Below are positions 26,428 through 37,121 of a DNA stretch of 64,000 bases, piece by piece (the first letter of the stretch is position 1; every line of letters starts with the position of its first letter). A model generated the notes under the pieces. That model made no database searches, was not told where the DNA came from, and saw only the letters and a program-made list of their open reading frames with translations. Source of the stretch: Rhodoglobus vestalii (GTDB lineage Bacteria; Actinomycetota; Actinomycetes; Actinomycetales; Microbacteriaceae); contig NZ_VFRA01000001.1 of assembly GCF_006788895.1 (NCBI RefSeq), positions 434,001-498,000 of the forward strand, given 5' to 3'. Position numbers and translations under genes: made by a program.

Positions 26428-29166
26428 TCACTCCCGATCGGTCAAATTCCAGGCGTCATCATCTGAGCCGCCTTCTACTTCATCGTATCCGCTGAGTGAT
26501 GCCTCCACAGCGTCGACCGGTTCGGGGGCATCCTCGCCACGGAGTCGTGCGAGTACTGCGGGAAGCTGCTCGGCAGTGACCAGCACATCGCGTGCTTTCG
26601 AACCTTCTGATGGGCCCACTATCTCGCGCGACTCCAAGAGATCCATCAGACGGCCGGCCTTGGCGAAGCCCACGCGAAGCTTACGCTGCAACATTGACGT
26701 CGATCCGAACTGGGTGCTGACAATAAGCTCGGCTGCCGCGAGCAGCACCTCAAGGTCGTCGCCGATGTCAGCGTCAATATTCTTCTTCTCGGCGACGACT
26801 GCGACATCGTTGCGGTATTCGGGCTGAGCTTGGGCGATCACGTGCTGCACAATCTCGGCGACTTCACTTTCTGGAACCCAGGCGCCCTGCACACGGATCG
26901 CTTTCGAGGCACCCATCGGCAGGAACAGCGCGTCACCCTGACCGATCAACTTGTCGGCACCGGGCTGATCCAGAATCACGCGCGAGTCAGTCATGCTCGA
27001 GACGGCAAAAGCTAATCGCGAGGGCACGTTGGCCTTAATCAGGCCGGTAACGACATCAACGCTCGGCCGCTGGGTCGCCAGCACCAAATGGATTCCAGAC
27101 GCGCGAGCCAACTGGGTGATGCGAACAATCGAGTCTTCGACATCTCGGGGGGCGACCATCATGAGGTCAGCCAGCTCATCAACGACGACGAGCAAGTAGG
27201 GGTAAGGCTTGAGTGTGCGCTGGCTACCCCCGGGTAGCTTGATCTCGTCAGCGACAACGGCGCGATTGAAGTCGTCAATGTGGCGGTAGCCGAAGCTCGC
27301 GAGGTCGTCGTACCTCATATCCATCTCCTTCACGACCCAGGCGAGAGCTTCGGCTGCCTTCTTGGGGTTCGTGATGATGGGCGTGATGAGGTGGGGAACT
27401 CCCGCGTAGATCGAGAGTTCGACACGCTTGGGGTCGATGAGCACCATGCGAACCTCAGCGGGCTTGGCCCGCATCAGCACCGACGTGATCATTGAGTTCA
27501 CGAAGCTAGACTTGCCCGAACCGGTGGAACCGGCAACCAAAAGATGGGGCATCTTGGCGAGGTTCGCCACAACAAATCCACCCTCGACATCTTTTCCGAG
27601 ACCGATCGTCATCGGATGCTCGCTCTTGGTGCTGGCGCTTGAACGCAGCACATCGCCGAGGGATACGATCTCCCGATCCTTGTTCGGAATCTCGACGCCA
27701 ATGGCACTCTTGCCAGGGATGGGCGAGAGGATATTCACCTCATTGCTGGCTACCGCATAGCTGATGTTGCGAGCCAGCGCGGTTACACGCTCGACTTTGA
27801 CACTGGGGCCGAGCTCTAATTCGTAGCGGGTGACTGAGGGGCCACGGCTAAACCCGGTGACGGTGGCATCAACACTGAACTGCTTAAGGACTTCAGTGAT
27901 CGCCGCAACGACCTCATCATTGGCCGCGGACCGAGACTTGGGCGGGGTTCCCGCAGACAGCATGGTCGCTTCAGGCAGTCGATAAACCGCCTTCGAGGCG
28001 TGCAGACTGGTCTCATGCGGTCCGTCGAATTCGCCGGCGGAACCCTTCTCGCTGGCCTTGGTCGTGAATCCGGGCAGCACACCGGGGCCGTCGTCTCGCA
28101 TACCGGTGGCGGGAGCATCCACTTCGCCGGTGGTGTAATTTTTGACCGCTTGTTCAGCCTTAAGGAGATCTTCGAGCAGTTCGACCCCGAATTGGTCGTC
28201 TTTCTTGGTCAGATCTTTGGCCGCCGGCGGTGGCGTCGGATCTACAACCTCGGTTGCCTGATCGCGCAAGATCACCGGGCTGTCGAACGCTTTGTCCTCA
28301 CTGTTCTGGGACTTGTTTCGCCGCCACCATGGGAGCGAAGATGTGTCGTTATCGTCGCCGAGACCGATATCAGTGAGCGACCCAAACTGAACCGAATCAT
28401 TCTTGTTCGCGCTCGCTTGAGCCTTAGCCGCAGCGCGCTCCTCATCGCTCTGCAGCTGTGCACCAAAAAGATACGCGTAGAGCTCGCGCAGGCGCGACGG
28501 GAGTCGGTTGGGCGGAGTTTTGGTGATGATAAACAGGGAAAGAACCATCAGCAACACAATCACCGGCACCGCAAGCAGCGGGGTACCAAGCCAGATAAGC
28601 GGATTGGCCAACAGCCAACCGAACACTCCCCCAGCACGAGCGATGGTTTCTGCCCCCTCGGAGGGATGCGGTTGCCCGCCAAAGACATGGCACAGGGCCG
28701 CGACCGTGACAATGAGAATACTGAGGCCAATACCGATGCGGCCGTTGTCGTGAACGCTCGACGGATGCCGGAACATCCACGCCGCCAACAACAGCAAGAT
28801 CACGGGAAGAGCGAACGCGACGCGACCAACAAGCCCACCAAACGTGTACGCATCGAGCGCTACCGCAACTGAATCAAGGGGATTGAACCACTCAACGACG
28901 GCACCAACAATTGCTAGTACGACGAATAGGAACGGCACGCCATCCCGTCGTTCATCTTTCGTGAGCTCCTCGCGACCAAACACCCGGAAAGCTCCGCCAA
29001 CGACGTGTGCGAGCGCCATCCACAGCTTCGTAAGCGGGCCCTCTGGTTCAACCGGAGCCTGCTTCCCCCGCGGCAGTCGTTTCGTTGCCTGAGTCTTGTT
29101 CGAAGCATTTCTGGCGCGAGGTTTCGACGCACCCGAGCGCGAGGTCGACGATGTACGCGTAGCCAT
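26428..29166 (-). CDS. ftsK: DNA translocase FtsK
   Basis: A 912-residue septal DNA pump. The basic N-terminus is followed by four to five membrane segments (about 70-230), a linker to about 430, then the motor: Walker [17 protein letters not shown], Walker [15 protein letters not shown], and FtsK signature [16 protein letters not shown]. The C-terminal gamma winged helix starts near [20 protein letters not shown], which reads chromosome polarity sequences. Length is normal for actinobacteria. Confidence 0.96.
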   Translation of the reverse strand: MATRTSSTSRSGASKPRARNASNKTQATKRLPRGKQAPVEPEGPLTKLWMALAHVVGGAFRVFGREELTKDERRDGVPFLFVVLAIVGAVVEWFNPLDSVAVALDAYTFGGLVGRVAFALPVILLLLAAWMFRHPSSVHDNGRIGIGLSILIVTVAALCHVFGGQPHPSEGAETIARAGGVFGWLLANPLIWLGTPLLAVPVIVLLMVLSLFIITKTPPNRLPSRLRELYAYLFGAQLQSDEERAAAKAQASANKNDSVQFGSLTDIGLGDDNDTSSLPWWRRNKSQNSEDKAFDSPVILRDQATEVVDPTPPPAAKDLTKKDDQFGVELLEDLLKAEQAVKNYTTGEVDAPATGMRDDGPGVLPGFTTKASEKGSAGEFDGPHETSLHASKAVYRLPEATMLSAGTPPKSRSAANDEVVAAITEVLKQFSVDATVTGFSRGPSVTRYELELGPSVKVERVTALARNISYAVASNEVNILSPIPGKSAIGVEIPNKDREIVSLGDVLRSSASTKSEHPMTIGLGKDVEGGFVVANLAKMPHLLVAGSTGSGKSSFVNSMITSVLMRAKPAEVRMVLIDPKRVELSIYAGVPHLITPIITNPKKAAEALAWVVKEMDMRYDDLASFGYRHIDDFNRAVVADEIKLPGGSQRTLKPYPYLLVVVDELADLMMVAPRDVEDSIVRITQLARASGIHLVLATQRPSVDVVTGLIKANVPSRLAFAVSSMTDSRVILDQPGADKLIGQGDALFLPMGASKAIRVQGAWVPESEVAEIVQHVIAQAQPEYRNDVAVVAEKKNIDADIGDDLEVLLAAAELIVSTQFGSTSMLQRKLRVGFAKAGRLMDLLESREIVGPSEGSKARDVLVTAEQLPAVLARLRGEDAPEPVDAVEASLSGYDEVEGGSDDDAWNLTDRE

Positions 29167-29231
29167 GCTTCAAAGCTACCTGTGGCCTCCGTCAGAGGGC
29201 CGCAGCGACACTCAACCTCGGCTGGGGGAAA

Positions 29232-30908
29232 CTAGACCTCGATGACGACAGGAACAATCATCGGACGACGGCGATGCTGAGTGTTAACCCAGCGGCCGAC
29301 CGTGCGACGAACGACCTGCGCGAAAGCGTGAGTATCACGAGTGCCATTCTCGGCGGCATCCTTGAGCGCCTTCACAACCTGAGGCTTCACGGCATCGAAA
29401 ACGTTCTCGTCTTCAGCAAAACCACGAGACTGAATCTCCGGCCCAACGATGACCTTGCCCGTCTGAGCATCCACCGCAATGAAAATGGATATGAAACCCT
29501 CTTCCGCCAGAATGCGACGATCCTTGAGGTCAGCATCCGTGATCTCACCAACGCTCGAACCATCCACATAGACGAATCCGACATCAAGCTGCCCTACAAC
29601 CGAAGCGAGACCATCCTTGAGGTCGATCACCGTTCCGTCTTCAGCGACGATCGTGTTCTCGGCCGGCACGCCTGACTGAATCGCGAGGTTCGCATTCGCC
29701 ACCAAATGACGGTACTCACCGTGCACCGGAAGCACATTCTTGGGGCGCAAGATGTTGTAGCAGTAGAGCAACTCCCCCGCCGCAGCGTGACCCGAAACAT
29801 GCACCTTGGCATTGGCCTTGTGCACGACATTGGCCCCCAACTTGGTGAGGCCATTGATCACGCGATACACAGCATTCTCGTTGCCCGGGATAAGGCTCGA
29901 CGCGAGAATAACCGTGTCGCCCTTACCCACCTCAATCTGGTGCTCCATGTTGGCCATGCGCGCCAAAACCGCCATCGGTTCGCCCTGGCTGCCCGTAGAC
30001 ATGTAGACGAGCTGGTTGTCCGGATAGTTGACCGCCTTCTTGGCGTCCAACAGAACCCCGTCAGGCACCTTGAGGAATCCAAGATCAGCCGCGATGCCCA
30101 TGTTGCGCACCATAGAACGGCCCATGAGAACAACCTTGCGATTGTTGGCGACGGCGGCATCCAAAACCTGCTGCACGCGATGCACATGGCTTGAGAAGCT
30201 TGCGACAATCACGCGACGCGGAGCTTTGGCAATAACGCCCTCTAGGACCGGCCCGATGTCGCGTTCGTTGGGAGTAAATCCCGGAACATCCGCGTTTGTC
30301 GAGTCAGAAAGGAATAGGTCGACACCGGCCTCACCCAGACGGGCGAAGGCGCGAAGGTCGGTGATGCGGTCATCGAGCGGAAGCTGATCCATCTTGAAGT
30401 CACCCGTGTGGAGAACAACTCCAGCGCTCGTCGTGATGGCGACAGCAAGGGCATCCGGAATCGAGTGATTCACCGCGACGAACTCAAGACCGAAGGGACC
30501 GATTTTTTCTTTTTGGCCCTCGGTGACATTCAGCGTGTACGGCTTGATGCGGTGCTCTTTCAACTTCGCCTCAATGAGGGCGAGAGTGAGAGTGGAACCG
30601 ATCAGCGGAATGTCTTGCCGCAGACGCAAGAGATATGGCACCGCGCCAATGTGGTCCTCATGACCGTGCGTCAAAACAATGCCAAGAACGTCATCGAGCC
30701 GATCACGAATGGAACTGAAATCAGGCAAAATGAGGTCGACGCCGGGCTGGTGTTCCTCAGGGAAAAGAACGCCACAGTCAACGATCAACAACTTGCCGTC
30801 AATCTCAAATGTGGTCATGTTGCGGCCGATTTCGCCGAGGCCACCAATCGGTGTGACGCGGAGAGTTCCCGCTTCGAGGGCAGGAGGATCAAAGAGAGAA
30901 ACTGGCAT
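29232..30908 (-). CDS. rnj: Ribonuclease J
   Basis: A 558-residue metallo-beta-lactamase/beta-CASP nuclease with 5'-exonuclease and endonuclease activity on mRNA and rRNA. The zinc motif is LTHGHEDHIGAVPYLL; another ligand is in VVLHTGDFKMDQ. The beta-CASP region has FSSHVHRVQQVLDAA and HVSGHAAAGE. The C-terminal RNase J domain extends from about 460. It lies between dapA and ftsK, its usual place in actinobacteria. With pnp it forms the core of mRNA decay. Confidence 0.96.
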   Translation of the reverse strand: MPVSLFDPPALEAGTLRVTPIGGLGEIGRNMTTFEIDGKLLIVDCGVLFPEEHQPGVDLILPDFSSIRDRLDDVLGIVLTHGHEDHIGAVPYLLRLRQDIPLIGSTLTLALIEAKLKEHRIKPYTLNVTEGQKEKIGPFGLEFVAVNHSIPDALAVAITTSAGVVLHTGDFKMDQLPLDDRITDLRAFARLGEAGVDLFLSDSTNADVPGFTPNERDIGPVLEGVIAKAPRRVIVASFSSHVHRVQQVLDAAVANNRKVVLMGRSMVRNMGIAADLGFLKVPDGVLLDAKKAVNYPDNQLVYMSTGSQGEPMAVLARMANMEHQIEVGKGDTVILASSLIPGNENAVYRVINGLTKLGANVVHKANAKVHVSGHAAAGELLYCYNILRPKNVLPVHGEYRHLVANANLAIQSGVPAENTIVAEDGTVIDLKDGLASVVGQLDVGFVYVDGSSVGEITDADLKDRRILAEEGFISIFIAVDAQTGKVIVGPEIQSRGFAEDENVFDAVKPQVVKALKDAAENGTRDTHAFAQVVRRTVGRWVNTQHRRRPMIVPVVIEV

Positions 30909-31002
30909 TCAATTACCTTGCAGATAGAAGTGTGAGGCCGTCAGCCCCTGTGCAAAAAATGTGGGCCGCGCCCATGCGAGAGCCTACCCCTCGTAGCGCG
31001 CG

Positions 31003-31977
31003 CTAGCGCGTCGCTCCCGCGATCTTCGGCAGAGCGCCGCCCGCTGCCGCATTGCGATCAGGACGAAAATTCCTGAAATCAAGACCATCAATACCGGCGA
31101 CCAACGCCAACTCGTCCTCAATTTGTGCGGCCTCTGCCTCTTCAGGTCCGACGAGAGGCAAACGAACGCGCGGGCTCGAAATGCGACCGAGACCGTGAAG
31201 GATGTACTTAGCGGCAACAGTGCCAGGAACGTGGGTCATCGCGGCGCGGACAAGGGGCTCGAGGGCCTGGTGCGCGGCCGTTGCTGTCGCCAAGTCACCA
31301 GCGTTGACCGCATCGACGATCACGCGGTACGGCGCGGGCGCAATATTGGCAGTGACACCAATGAGCCCCGTGGCACCAATCGAAAGGTGCGGTAAAATAT
31401 TGGCGTCATCACCCGAAAAGTACATGAGGTCGGTCTGATTGAGAACACGGCTGACCTCACTGAAATCGCCCTTCGCATCTTTGACCGCAAGAATGTTGGG
31501 ATGCTTCGCCGCACGAAGGATAGTTTCGTACCGAATCGGTACACCGGTGCGACCGGGAATGTCATAGAGGATGACCGGCAGATCTGTGGCATCCGCAATC
31601 ATGCGGAAGTGGGTCAGAACCCCGGCCTGTGTCGGTTTGTTGTAATACGGAGTGACAATCATCACGCCGTCAGCACCCGCCTTTTCACTGGCCCGATACA
31701 GCTCAATCGCGTGAGCGGTCTCGTTGGAGCCACCGCCGGTGATGACCTTGGCGCGTCCAGCCGAAACCGACTTAGCGACCTCTACGAGCTTAATCTTCTC
31801 GGGGTCAGTAAGCGTGCTGGTCTCACCTGTGGTGCCCGTAACGACGATGCCGTCGGCACCGGCACTGATGACATCGTCGATATGCTTTTCGACATCGGCC
31901 CAGCTGACCTCACCCTCCGAAGTGAAAGGTGTGATGAGCGCGACGAGAACTTGACCGAAAGGATTCACTGTAGACAC
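31003..31977 (-). CDS. dapA: 4-hydroxy-tetrahydrodipicolinate synthase
   Basis: A 324-residue class I aldolase that joins pyruvate and aspartate semialdehyde, the first step toward lysine. The Schiff-base lysine is in ILAVKDAKGDF, the catalytic tyrosine in VILYDIPGRTG, and the pyruvate site in GTTGETSTL. The end has a short Ala/Gly-rich tail. Start is either GTG 31977 (given) or GTG 31968; the latter is better spaced from the AGGGGG at 31983-31979. Nine bases separate it from dfrA. Confidence 0.95.
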   Translation of the reverse strand: MSTVNPFGQVLVALITPFTSEGEVSWADVEKHIDDVISAGADGIVVTGTTGETSTLTDPEKIKLVEVAKSVSAGRAKVITGGGSNETAHAIELYRASEKAGADGVMIVTPYYNKPTQAGVLTHFRMIADATDLPVILYDIPGRTGVPIRYETILRAAKHPNILAVKDAKGDFSEVSRVLNQTDLMYFSGDDANILPHLSIGATGLIGVTANIAPAPYRVIVDAVNAGDLATATAAHQALEPLVRAAMTHVPGTVAAKYILHGLGRISSPRVRLPLVGPEEAEAAQIEDELALVAGIDGLDFRNFRPDRNAAAGGALPKIAGATR

Positions 31978-31986
31978 CCCCCTAGG

Positions 31987-32547
31987 CTACCGCTGGTTGG
32001 GGTCGCAGACCTCGTACCGAAGAAAACGGTAGTGAAGACCCGTGGCTGAGGTGTGCCAACCCGCAACGGGCTCTCTGACTGCGAGCATCCATTGGTCACC
32101 GCGCACAGGCGCACGGGTATCCCCCTCGAAACTCTCACGAATCTCTGTGATCTCAAGGCGCTGAGCGTAGTTGAGGGCCTGCGAGTAGATTTGTGCTCCG
32201 CCAATCACCCAGACGTGAGCATCTGAGGTCGAGAGTGTCGAGGTGGTGGATGTCGGCGTGATGGATGATGACGCCAGCTCAATTGCCTCCTCGATGCTGT
32301 GGACAACTTCGGCCCCGTTGTCGCACCATTCAGTCTGACGAGTGACCACGATATTGCGGCGGCCGGGTAGTGGCCGAAAGCGTTGCGGGAGGGACTCCCA
32401 CGTTTTTCGCCCCATGATGACGGAGCTGTCGAGGGTGAGAGCTGTGAAATGTGCGAGGTCTTCGGGCAGGTGCCACGGCATTGCACCTTCGCTGCCGATG
32501 ATTCCGCCCTCAGATTGCGCCCAGATCAGGCCAACGATAACGCTCAC
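31987..32547 (-). CDS. dfrA: Dihydrofolate reductase
   Basis: A 186-residue DHFR that regenerates tetrahydrofolate used by ThyA. N-terminal motif [15 protein letters not shown], substrate loop [18 protein letters not shown]-binding [12 protein letters not shown] and [12 protein letters not shown] are present. It contains a Ser/Thr-rich insertion at about residues 92-106 ([16 protein letters not shown]) longer than in E. coli FolA. It overlaps the thyA stop by four bases. Confidence 0.95.
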   Translation of the reverse strand: MSVIVGLIWAQSEGGIIGSEGAMPWHLPEDLAHFTALTLDSSVIMGRKTWESLPQRFRPLPGRRNIVVTRQTEWCDNGAEVVHSIEEAIELASSSITPTSTTSTLSTSDAHVWVIGGAQIYSQALNYAQRLEITEIRESFEGDTRAPVRGDQWMLAVREPVAGWHTSATGLHYRFLRYEVCDPNQR

Positions 32548-33353
32548 ACGGCAACCGGTGCTTTGATCGCCGGGTGGTGTTCGTAGCCGATTATCTCGAA
32601 ATCTTCGAATGCGTAGCCAAACACGTCATTGGGCTGCGAGTTGATCGCGAGGCGTGGCGAAGCAAAGGGTTCACGCGTGAGCTGCTCGCTTACTTGCTCG
32701 AGGTGGTTGTCGTAGATGTGGCAGTCGCCGCCGGTCCACACGAAGTCTCCTACCTCAAGGCCGGTTTGCTCGGCAACGAGGTGGGTGAGCAGCGCATAGC
32801 TCGCGATGTTGAAGGGGACTCCAAGAAAGAGATCGGCGCTGCGCTGATAGAGCTGGCAGGAGAGTTTGCCATCTGCGACATAGAACTGGAAGAACGCATG
32901 GCAGGGCGCGAGCGCCATCTTCGGGATGTCGGCCGGGTTCCATGCTGTGACAATCAGTCGACGCGAGTCGGGGGTGGTCCTTATCTGCTGGATGACCTCA
33001 GAGACTTGGTCAATTTGTTCGCCAGAGGGGGTGGGCCAGGAACGCCACTGCACACCGTAAACCGGGCCCAGTTCTCCCGCTTCGTCTGCCCACTCATTCC
33101 AGATCGTGACACCGTTATCGCGCAACCACGAGACATTGCTTTCGCCGCGCAAGAACCACAGCAGTTCGTAGGCAATCGACTTGAAATGCACACGCTTAGT
33201 CGTGATGAGGGGGAATCCCTCGGCGAGGTCGAAACGCAGCTGACGACCGAACACGCTGCGAGTGCCGGTGCCCGTGCGATCACTCTTATGGACGCCGTTC
33301 GCGAGAGTGTCGCGCAACAGGTCTTCGTAGGGGGTTGCGATCGTGGAAGCCAT
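32544..33353 (-). CDS. thyA: Thymidylate synthase
   Basis: A 269-residue folate-dependent ThyA that methylates dUMP. The catalytic cysteine is in [13 protein letters not shown]; other markers are [11 protein letters not shown] and [13 protein letters not shown], and dUMP-binding [17 protein letters not shown] chose ATG 33353 ([13 protein letters not shown]); an upstream GTG at 33386 would add 11 residues. First gene of a same-strand run thyA-dfrA-dapA-rnj-ftsK-pgsA-pncC. Confidence 0.96.
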   Translation of the reverse strand: MASTIATPYEDLLRDTLANGVHKSDRTGTGTRSVFGRQLRFDLAEGFPLITTKRVHFKSIAYELLWFLRGESNVSWLRDNGVTIWNEWADEAGELGPVYGVQWRSWPTPSGEQIDQVSEVIQQIRTTPDSRRLIVTAWNPADIPKMALAPCHAFFQFYVADGKLSCQLYQRSADLFLGVPFNIASYALLTHLVAEQTGLEVGDFVWTGGDCHIYDNHLEQVSEQLTREPFASPRLAINSQPNDVFGYAFEDFEIIGYEHHPAIKAPVAV

Positions 33354-33449
33354 CGAGTCAATAGTACTTGCTGTGAGCGACTTCACACGGGTTTCCTATG
33401 CGCGTCGCCCAGCAACCGCATAGTGTTGAGAACGACGAAAGGAACAGCT

Positions 33450-33875
33450 ATGCCTGTTACAAGCGAAGCAACAACACTCTGGTTTGGTGACCTGTTCAGC
33501 GGTAAAGGAACGCTGTCGCTTGATTCTTCTGAAGCCGCAGAGTTTCCCGTTACGTGGGCCGCACGGTCAGAGGGTCAAGAGTCGACGACCAATCCGGAAG
33601 AGCTGCTCGGGGCAGCACATTCCTCGTGTTTTGCCATGGCGTTCTCGAATGGACTCGCCAGCAACGGAACCCCGGCGGAAAGCCTTCAGGTAACGGCGGC
33701 AGTCACTTTTGACCCCGCCGAGGGAATTACCGGAAGCCACCTTCTCGTGAGCGCCAAAGTAGCTGGTCTCAGCGACGAAGACTTTCAACGACTTGCTCAG
33801 GAAGCCAAGGAAGGCTGCCCGGTGTCACGCGCGCTCACCGGCATCCCCGTCACACTCGAAGCGAGTCTCGCGTAG
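33450..33875 (+). CDS. OsmC-family peroxiredoxin
   Basis: A 141-residue OsmC-type protein, reducing organic hydroperoxides. The two redox cysteines are in GAAHSSCFAMAFS and EGCPVSRAL. Start ATG 33450 follows AAAGGAACAGCT, a good SD. Much longer open reading in this frame runs back to 32574 but is the complement of thyA. Two bases separate it from the SDR gene, so they are probably co-transcribed. Confidence 0.92.
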   Translation: MPVTSEATTLWFGDLFSGKGTLSLDSSEAAEFPVTWAARSEGQESTTNPEELLGAAHSSCFAMAFSNGLASNGTPAESLQVTAAVTFDPAEGITGSHLLVSAKVAGLSDEDFQRLAQEAKEGCPVSRALTGIPVTLEASLA

Positions 33876-33877
33876 CC

Positions 33878-34777
33878 ATGGCTGAATCACCAACCACTCG
33901 AGTGCTGGTCTCCGGAGCATCCGGCTACATCGGCACCGAGCTCGTCTCCCAGTTGGAGGCAGAGGGCTACGAAGTGCTACGACTCGTAAGACGATCCCCA
34001 ACAGCCACGAACGAATACGAGTGGGATCCGCAGGCAGGAACAATCGACGAGCGAGCAATCGAGCTAGCGGATGTCGTCATTAACTTGGCCGGTGCCAGCA
34101 CAGGAAAATTGCCCTGGACTGCGAGCTACAAGCGCGAAATTTTGCGCTCCCGGGTAGATGGAACACGCACCATCGCAGAAGCAATCCGCCGGGCGGCCGC
34201 TCCCCCGAGCGTATTTCTCAGCGGATCAGCGGTGGGCTTTTTCGGCAGCAGACCCGGTGAGGTGCTTACCGATGCGTCCACGAAAGGAACCGGATTTCTG
34301 AGCGACGTCGTCGACGCGTGGGAGAAAGCCGCTCAACTCACTCCCGCAGGCACCCGTCTTGTGATGTTCCGCACCGGAATTGTCGTTGGCGAAGGTGGAG
34401 CGTTCATCCCGCTCAACCTCCTGACACGGTTCGGTCTGGGCAGCAGGCTCGGCAGTGGCGGGCAGTACTGGCCGTGGATTAGCCTCCACGATGAAGCCGC
34501 TGCGATCATCCACCTACTGCGGAGCGATTTCCACGGAGCCGTTTCCCTCGTCGGGCCGACCCCGGCAACAGCAAAGACGGTCACGAAAACCCTTGCACAG
34601 TTGATGGGAAAGCCACACTGGTTTGCGGTGCCAAGCTTCGCTCTGCGGATGCTGGGCGACGCCGGCAAGGATCTTATTTTGGTCGATGAGAACGTTCAGC
34701 CGCGCACTCTGCTCGACACCGGATTCAGCTTCACGCACACCACTATCGAGCAGGCGATCGACGAGTTCGTCGACTAG
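33878..34777 (+). CDS. TIGR01777-type SDR epimerase
   Basis: A 299-residue extended short-chain dehydrogenase-like protein (SulA/YfcH family). The nucleotide-binding loop is VSGASGYIGTELVSQL; VINLAGAST, FLSGSAVGFFGSRPGEV and the C-terminal DUF1731 segment GKPHWFAVPSFALRMLGD follow. The substrate is unknown for this family. The stop shares CTAG (34774-34777) with the convergent membrane protein gene. Confidence 0.9.
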   Translation: MAESPTTRVLVSGASGYIGTELVSQLEAEGYEVLRLVRRSPTATNEYEWDPQAGTIDERAIELADVVINLAGASTGKLPWTASYKREILRSRVDGTRTIAEAIRRAAAPPSVFLSGSAVGFFGSRPGEVLTDASTKGTGFLSDVVDAWEKAAQLTPAGTRLVMFRTGIVVGEGGAFIPLNLLTRFGLGSRLGSGGQYWPWISLHDEAAAIIHLLRSDFHGAVSLVGPTPATAKTVTKTLAQLMGKPHWFAVPSFALRMLGDAGKDLILVDENVQPRTLLDTGFSFTHTTIEQAIDEFVD

Positions 34778-35223
34778 CGGCCAACCGGTGCGCGCGAGAT
34801 CGTGATGGCGCGGCGGACCGCCCACCGGGCGCGACGCCGGTCACCACTGGCATCGTAGGCAAGCCCGAGCCGCAACCACGCACGCCAGGATTCTGGGCTC
34901 GCTTCTGCCTCGGCGCGGTAGAGCTCAAATGCTTGGTCTGCTGCCTCTTGTGTTGGTCGACCGCTCGGCCGCCGTTCGTCAATTTCTGCCGGCAGCGCGG
35001 CTTCGTCCCTGAGGGTGTTGAACAGCCGCTCAGCACGAAAAATGAAAACCATCTCTGCCCCGAGCGCCCAGAACCCGATCACGGGAAGCACGACCAGCGC
35101 CCACCCCATGACCTGAGCGATCGGTTCGCCTGTTCCGATCAAGATAAACGAATAGTTGATCACAAAAATAAGGTAGAGAACCAGAAGTCCGACCATCACG
35201 AGAGCTGCTATGCGCGTCTTCAT
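34774..35223 (-). CDS. Small membrane protein with C-terminal TPR-like repeat
   Basis: A 149-residue protein with two membrane segments at about residues 5-28 and 37-60, then a cytoplasmic part. The last 50 residues resemble one tetratricopeptide unit (SWRAWLRLGLAYDASGDRRRARWAVRRAI). The ATG overlaps the dapB stop by four bases. Similar proteins are found beside dapB in Microbacteriaceae as far as I recall; the function is unknown. Confidence 0.75.
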   Translation of the reverse strand: MKTRIAALVMVGLLVLYLIFVINYSFILIGTGEPIAQVMGWALVVLPVIGFWALGAEMVFIFRAERLFNTLRDEAALPAEIDERRPSGRPTQEAADQAFELYRAEAEASPESWRAWLRLGLAYDASGDRRRARWAVRRAITISRAPVGR

Positions 35224-35975
35224 TGTGAATCCTCCCGACCTTGGGGTGAGAGATCAACAAGCTGGTCGAGACCAACGGTCACTCCCGTCGCCGTGACAAT
35301 CGCCCGCAAACCGATCAAAATTCCGGCCTCGTATGAGTCCTGTGAAAGTGTGCGGTGGTCGAGTGTGAGCACCTCACCGGGGGCCCCGAAAATGACCTGT
35401 TGGTGGGCGACGACGCCCGTCATCCGCAGACTGTGCACGGGAATTCCTGCCACTTGCTCGCCGCGTGCTCGCTGGTCGTGGTGGGGGGCCGCGACTGGCC
35501 CCCGATTTCCTCGCGCATCCGCCATCAGCTCCGCCGTGCGAACAGCGGTACCCGATGGTGAATCGACCTTGCCCGCATGATGACTCTCGATGATCTCAAT
35601 TGAGTCAAAGTATCGTGCCGCTGCAGCAGCAAATGACGTAGCCAGAGCAGAACCAAGAGAGAAGTTGGGGATGAAAATGACACCCACATCGGCGCGCTCA
35701 GCGATCGAAAACCTGATGCCCTGCACCCGATCCTCACTCCAGCCGGAGGTGCCAACGAGCACGCTTTTGCCGTGGGAGGTCGCAAACTCGACAACAGCCG
35801 GCGACACACTTGGTTCAGTGACATCCACCACGACATCTGCCTCGAGCATTTCGCTGAGTTGCGATCGCGAATTGAGGGCGGCAACGAGTGAGAAGTCTGC
35901 GGCGGCCTCAACCACTCCACTGATGAACTTTCCCATGCGGCCGGTTGCGCCCACTACCGCTACTTTGGTTGTCAT
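35220..35975 (-). CDS. dapB: 4-hydroxy-tetrahydrodipicolinate reductase
   Basis: A 251-residue DapB, the second enzyme of the diaminopimelate pathway. Nucleotide-binding VAVVGATGRMGKF, NFSLGSALATSF, catalytic signature ESHHAGKVDSPSGTA and hinge VGTSGWSE are present. It stands apart from dapA by about 3 kb. The gene is coupled to the small membrane protein gene downstream. Confidence 0.95.
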   Translation of the reverse strand: MTTKVAVVGATGRMGKFISGVVEAAADFSLVAALNSRSQLSEMLEADVVVDVTEPSVSPAVVEFATSHGKSVLVGTSGWSEDRVQGIRFSIAERADVGVIFIPNFSLGSALATSFAAAAARYFDSIEIIESHHAGKVDSPSGTAVRTAELMADARGNRGPVAAPHHDQRARGEQVAGIPVHSLRMTGVVAHQQVIFGAPGEVLTLDHRTLSQDSYEAGILIGLRAIVTATGVTVGLDQLVDLSPQGREDSQ

Positions 35976-36045
35976 GACTCAAATCTACCAATCCTGAGCG
36001 ACTTCATTTACTGCCCGCCACGGCTGCCGCGAGTACTGTGGACAG

Positions 36046-36504
36046 GTGCCACAGTTTCGCCCGGTCCCCGTTACGGATGCTCTTGCCCACGAATTGCTCA
36101 CCGAGTACTTCAGCTACCGGGCCGAGACCTTCCCCACGCCCTCGGGCTACGTCACCACGTTCCCGACGCCGGAACAGTTTGAGCCACCGCGAGGCGTGTT
36201 CATGATTGTGGAGGGTCCGGGCAGCGCACTGGGGTGCGGTGGCATTCGTCAGCTCGATGAGGGTCGCTTCGAAGTGAAGCACCTGTGGGTTCGCCCCGAT
36301 GGCCGCAGTGCTGGCCTCGGCCGGAAGATTTTAGGTGAGCTTGAGCGGCAGGCTCGGCACTGGGAAGCGACCGAACTGGTGCTCGACACCAATGAGAGTT
36401 TGGCCGCCGCCGGTGGTCTGTACCGCTCAAGCGGCTTTGATCCGTGCGAACCGTATAACGACAACCCCAACGCCACCACCTGGTACCGCAAATCTCTCAG
36501 CTAG
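36046..36504 (+). CDS. GNAT-family N-acetyltransferase
   Basis: A 152-residue acetyltransferase with the acetyl-CoA loop in RSAGLGRKILGELERQA (Q/RxxGxG/A variant) and the strand EVKHLWVRPD before it. The segment AAAGGLYRSSGFDPCEPYN is the usual C-terminal GNAT helix and strand. Substrate unknown. GTG start 36046 has only a weak SD. The stop shares CTAG (36501-36504) with the phosphatase gene opposite. Confidence 0.88.
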   Translation: MPQFRPVPVTDALAHELLTEYFSYRAETFPTPSGYVTTFPTPEQFEPPRGVFMIVEGPGSALGCGGIRQLDEGRFEVKHLWVRPDGRSAGLGRKILGELERQARHWEATELVLDTNESLAAAGGLYRSSGFDPCEPYNDNPNATTWYRKSLS

Positions 36505-37103
36505 TACGGCTGCTCTTCAGGAAGTCCCGTGCGGAGCTCCGCCGGAAGATGGCCGAGATCATTGTGCGCCACGAGCACCGGTGGTTTGGCACTTCGCACA
36601 CGGATGATCGTGAGCCCGCAATTGGCCTGGTTGAGGCCTAGCCACCGCCACTGCTCACCACCGAGCACTTCGCGGACAAACCAGGCGATCACAAAGTTGT
36701 GGGTAATGAGGAGGTCGTGGCGGTCTTCGCGTGCCGGGGTGAGGAAGTCAGCGACAGCGTCTTCCATCTGAGCTTGCCCGGCGTCGATCTCCTCCGGTGT
36801 GACCGAACCAAAGAATGGTTCGAACGCAGAGGGCATGTCGGGGGTGGGGCCGCTGGGGATGCAGTCCATGAGCAAAGTGGTCGGCAGCGATTTCAGGGCG
36901 GGCATCCGCTCGGTCATTATGGCGGCGGTTTCGGCCGCGCGTTGCAGAGGCGAGTGGAAAGCACGCGTAAAGGGAACACCTCCGAGCCGCTCCGAGATCG
37001 CCATTGCCTGCCGTTTTCCCTTGCCCGAAAGGGGCCCATCGGGCAGTCCATGTTCGGCGTCTTGCTGTTCGCCGTGACGCACGAGATACAAGTAGTGAGC
37101 CAT
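36501..37103 (-). CDS. Histidine phosphatase (phosphoglycerate-mutase-like)
   Basis: A 200-residue branch-1 histidine phosphatase. The phospho-histidine motif is LYLVRHGEQ; the second arginine is in FHSPLQRAAETA; the acid residue and second histidine are near LLITHNFVIAWF. I chose ATG 37103, six bases from AAGGA; ATG 37109 touches the SD. Substrate unknown. It follows the M16 protease gene by 18 bases. Confidence 0.9.
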   Translation of the reverse strand: MAHYLYLVRHGEQQDAEHGLPDGPLSGKGKRQAMAISERLGGVPFTRAFHSPLQRAAETAAIMTERMPALKSLPTTLLMDCIPSGPTPDMPSAFEPFFGSVTPEEIDAGQAQMEDAVADFLTPAREDRHDLLITHNFVIAWFVREVLGGEQWRWLGLNQANCGLTIIRVRSAKPPVLVAHNDLGHLPAELRTGLPEEQPY

Positions 37104-37121
37104 CACCATTCCTTTGTTGAT

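Noticed and set aside
29180..29205. Stem between rnj and ftsK as a terminator
   Set aside because: The stem has a mismatch on the minus strand and no T-run; the genes are probably co-transcribed.
32574..33449. A long plus-strand reading frame ahead of the OsmC gene
   Set aside because: It is the complement of thyA, which matches its family throughout; the OsmC gene has its own SD and start at 33450.
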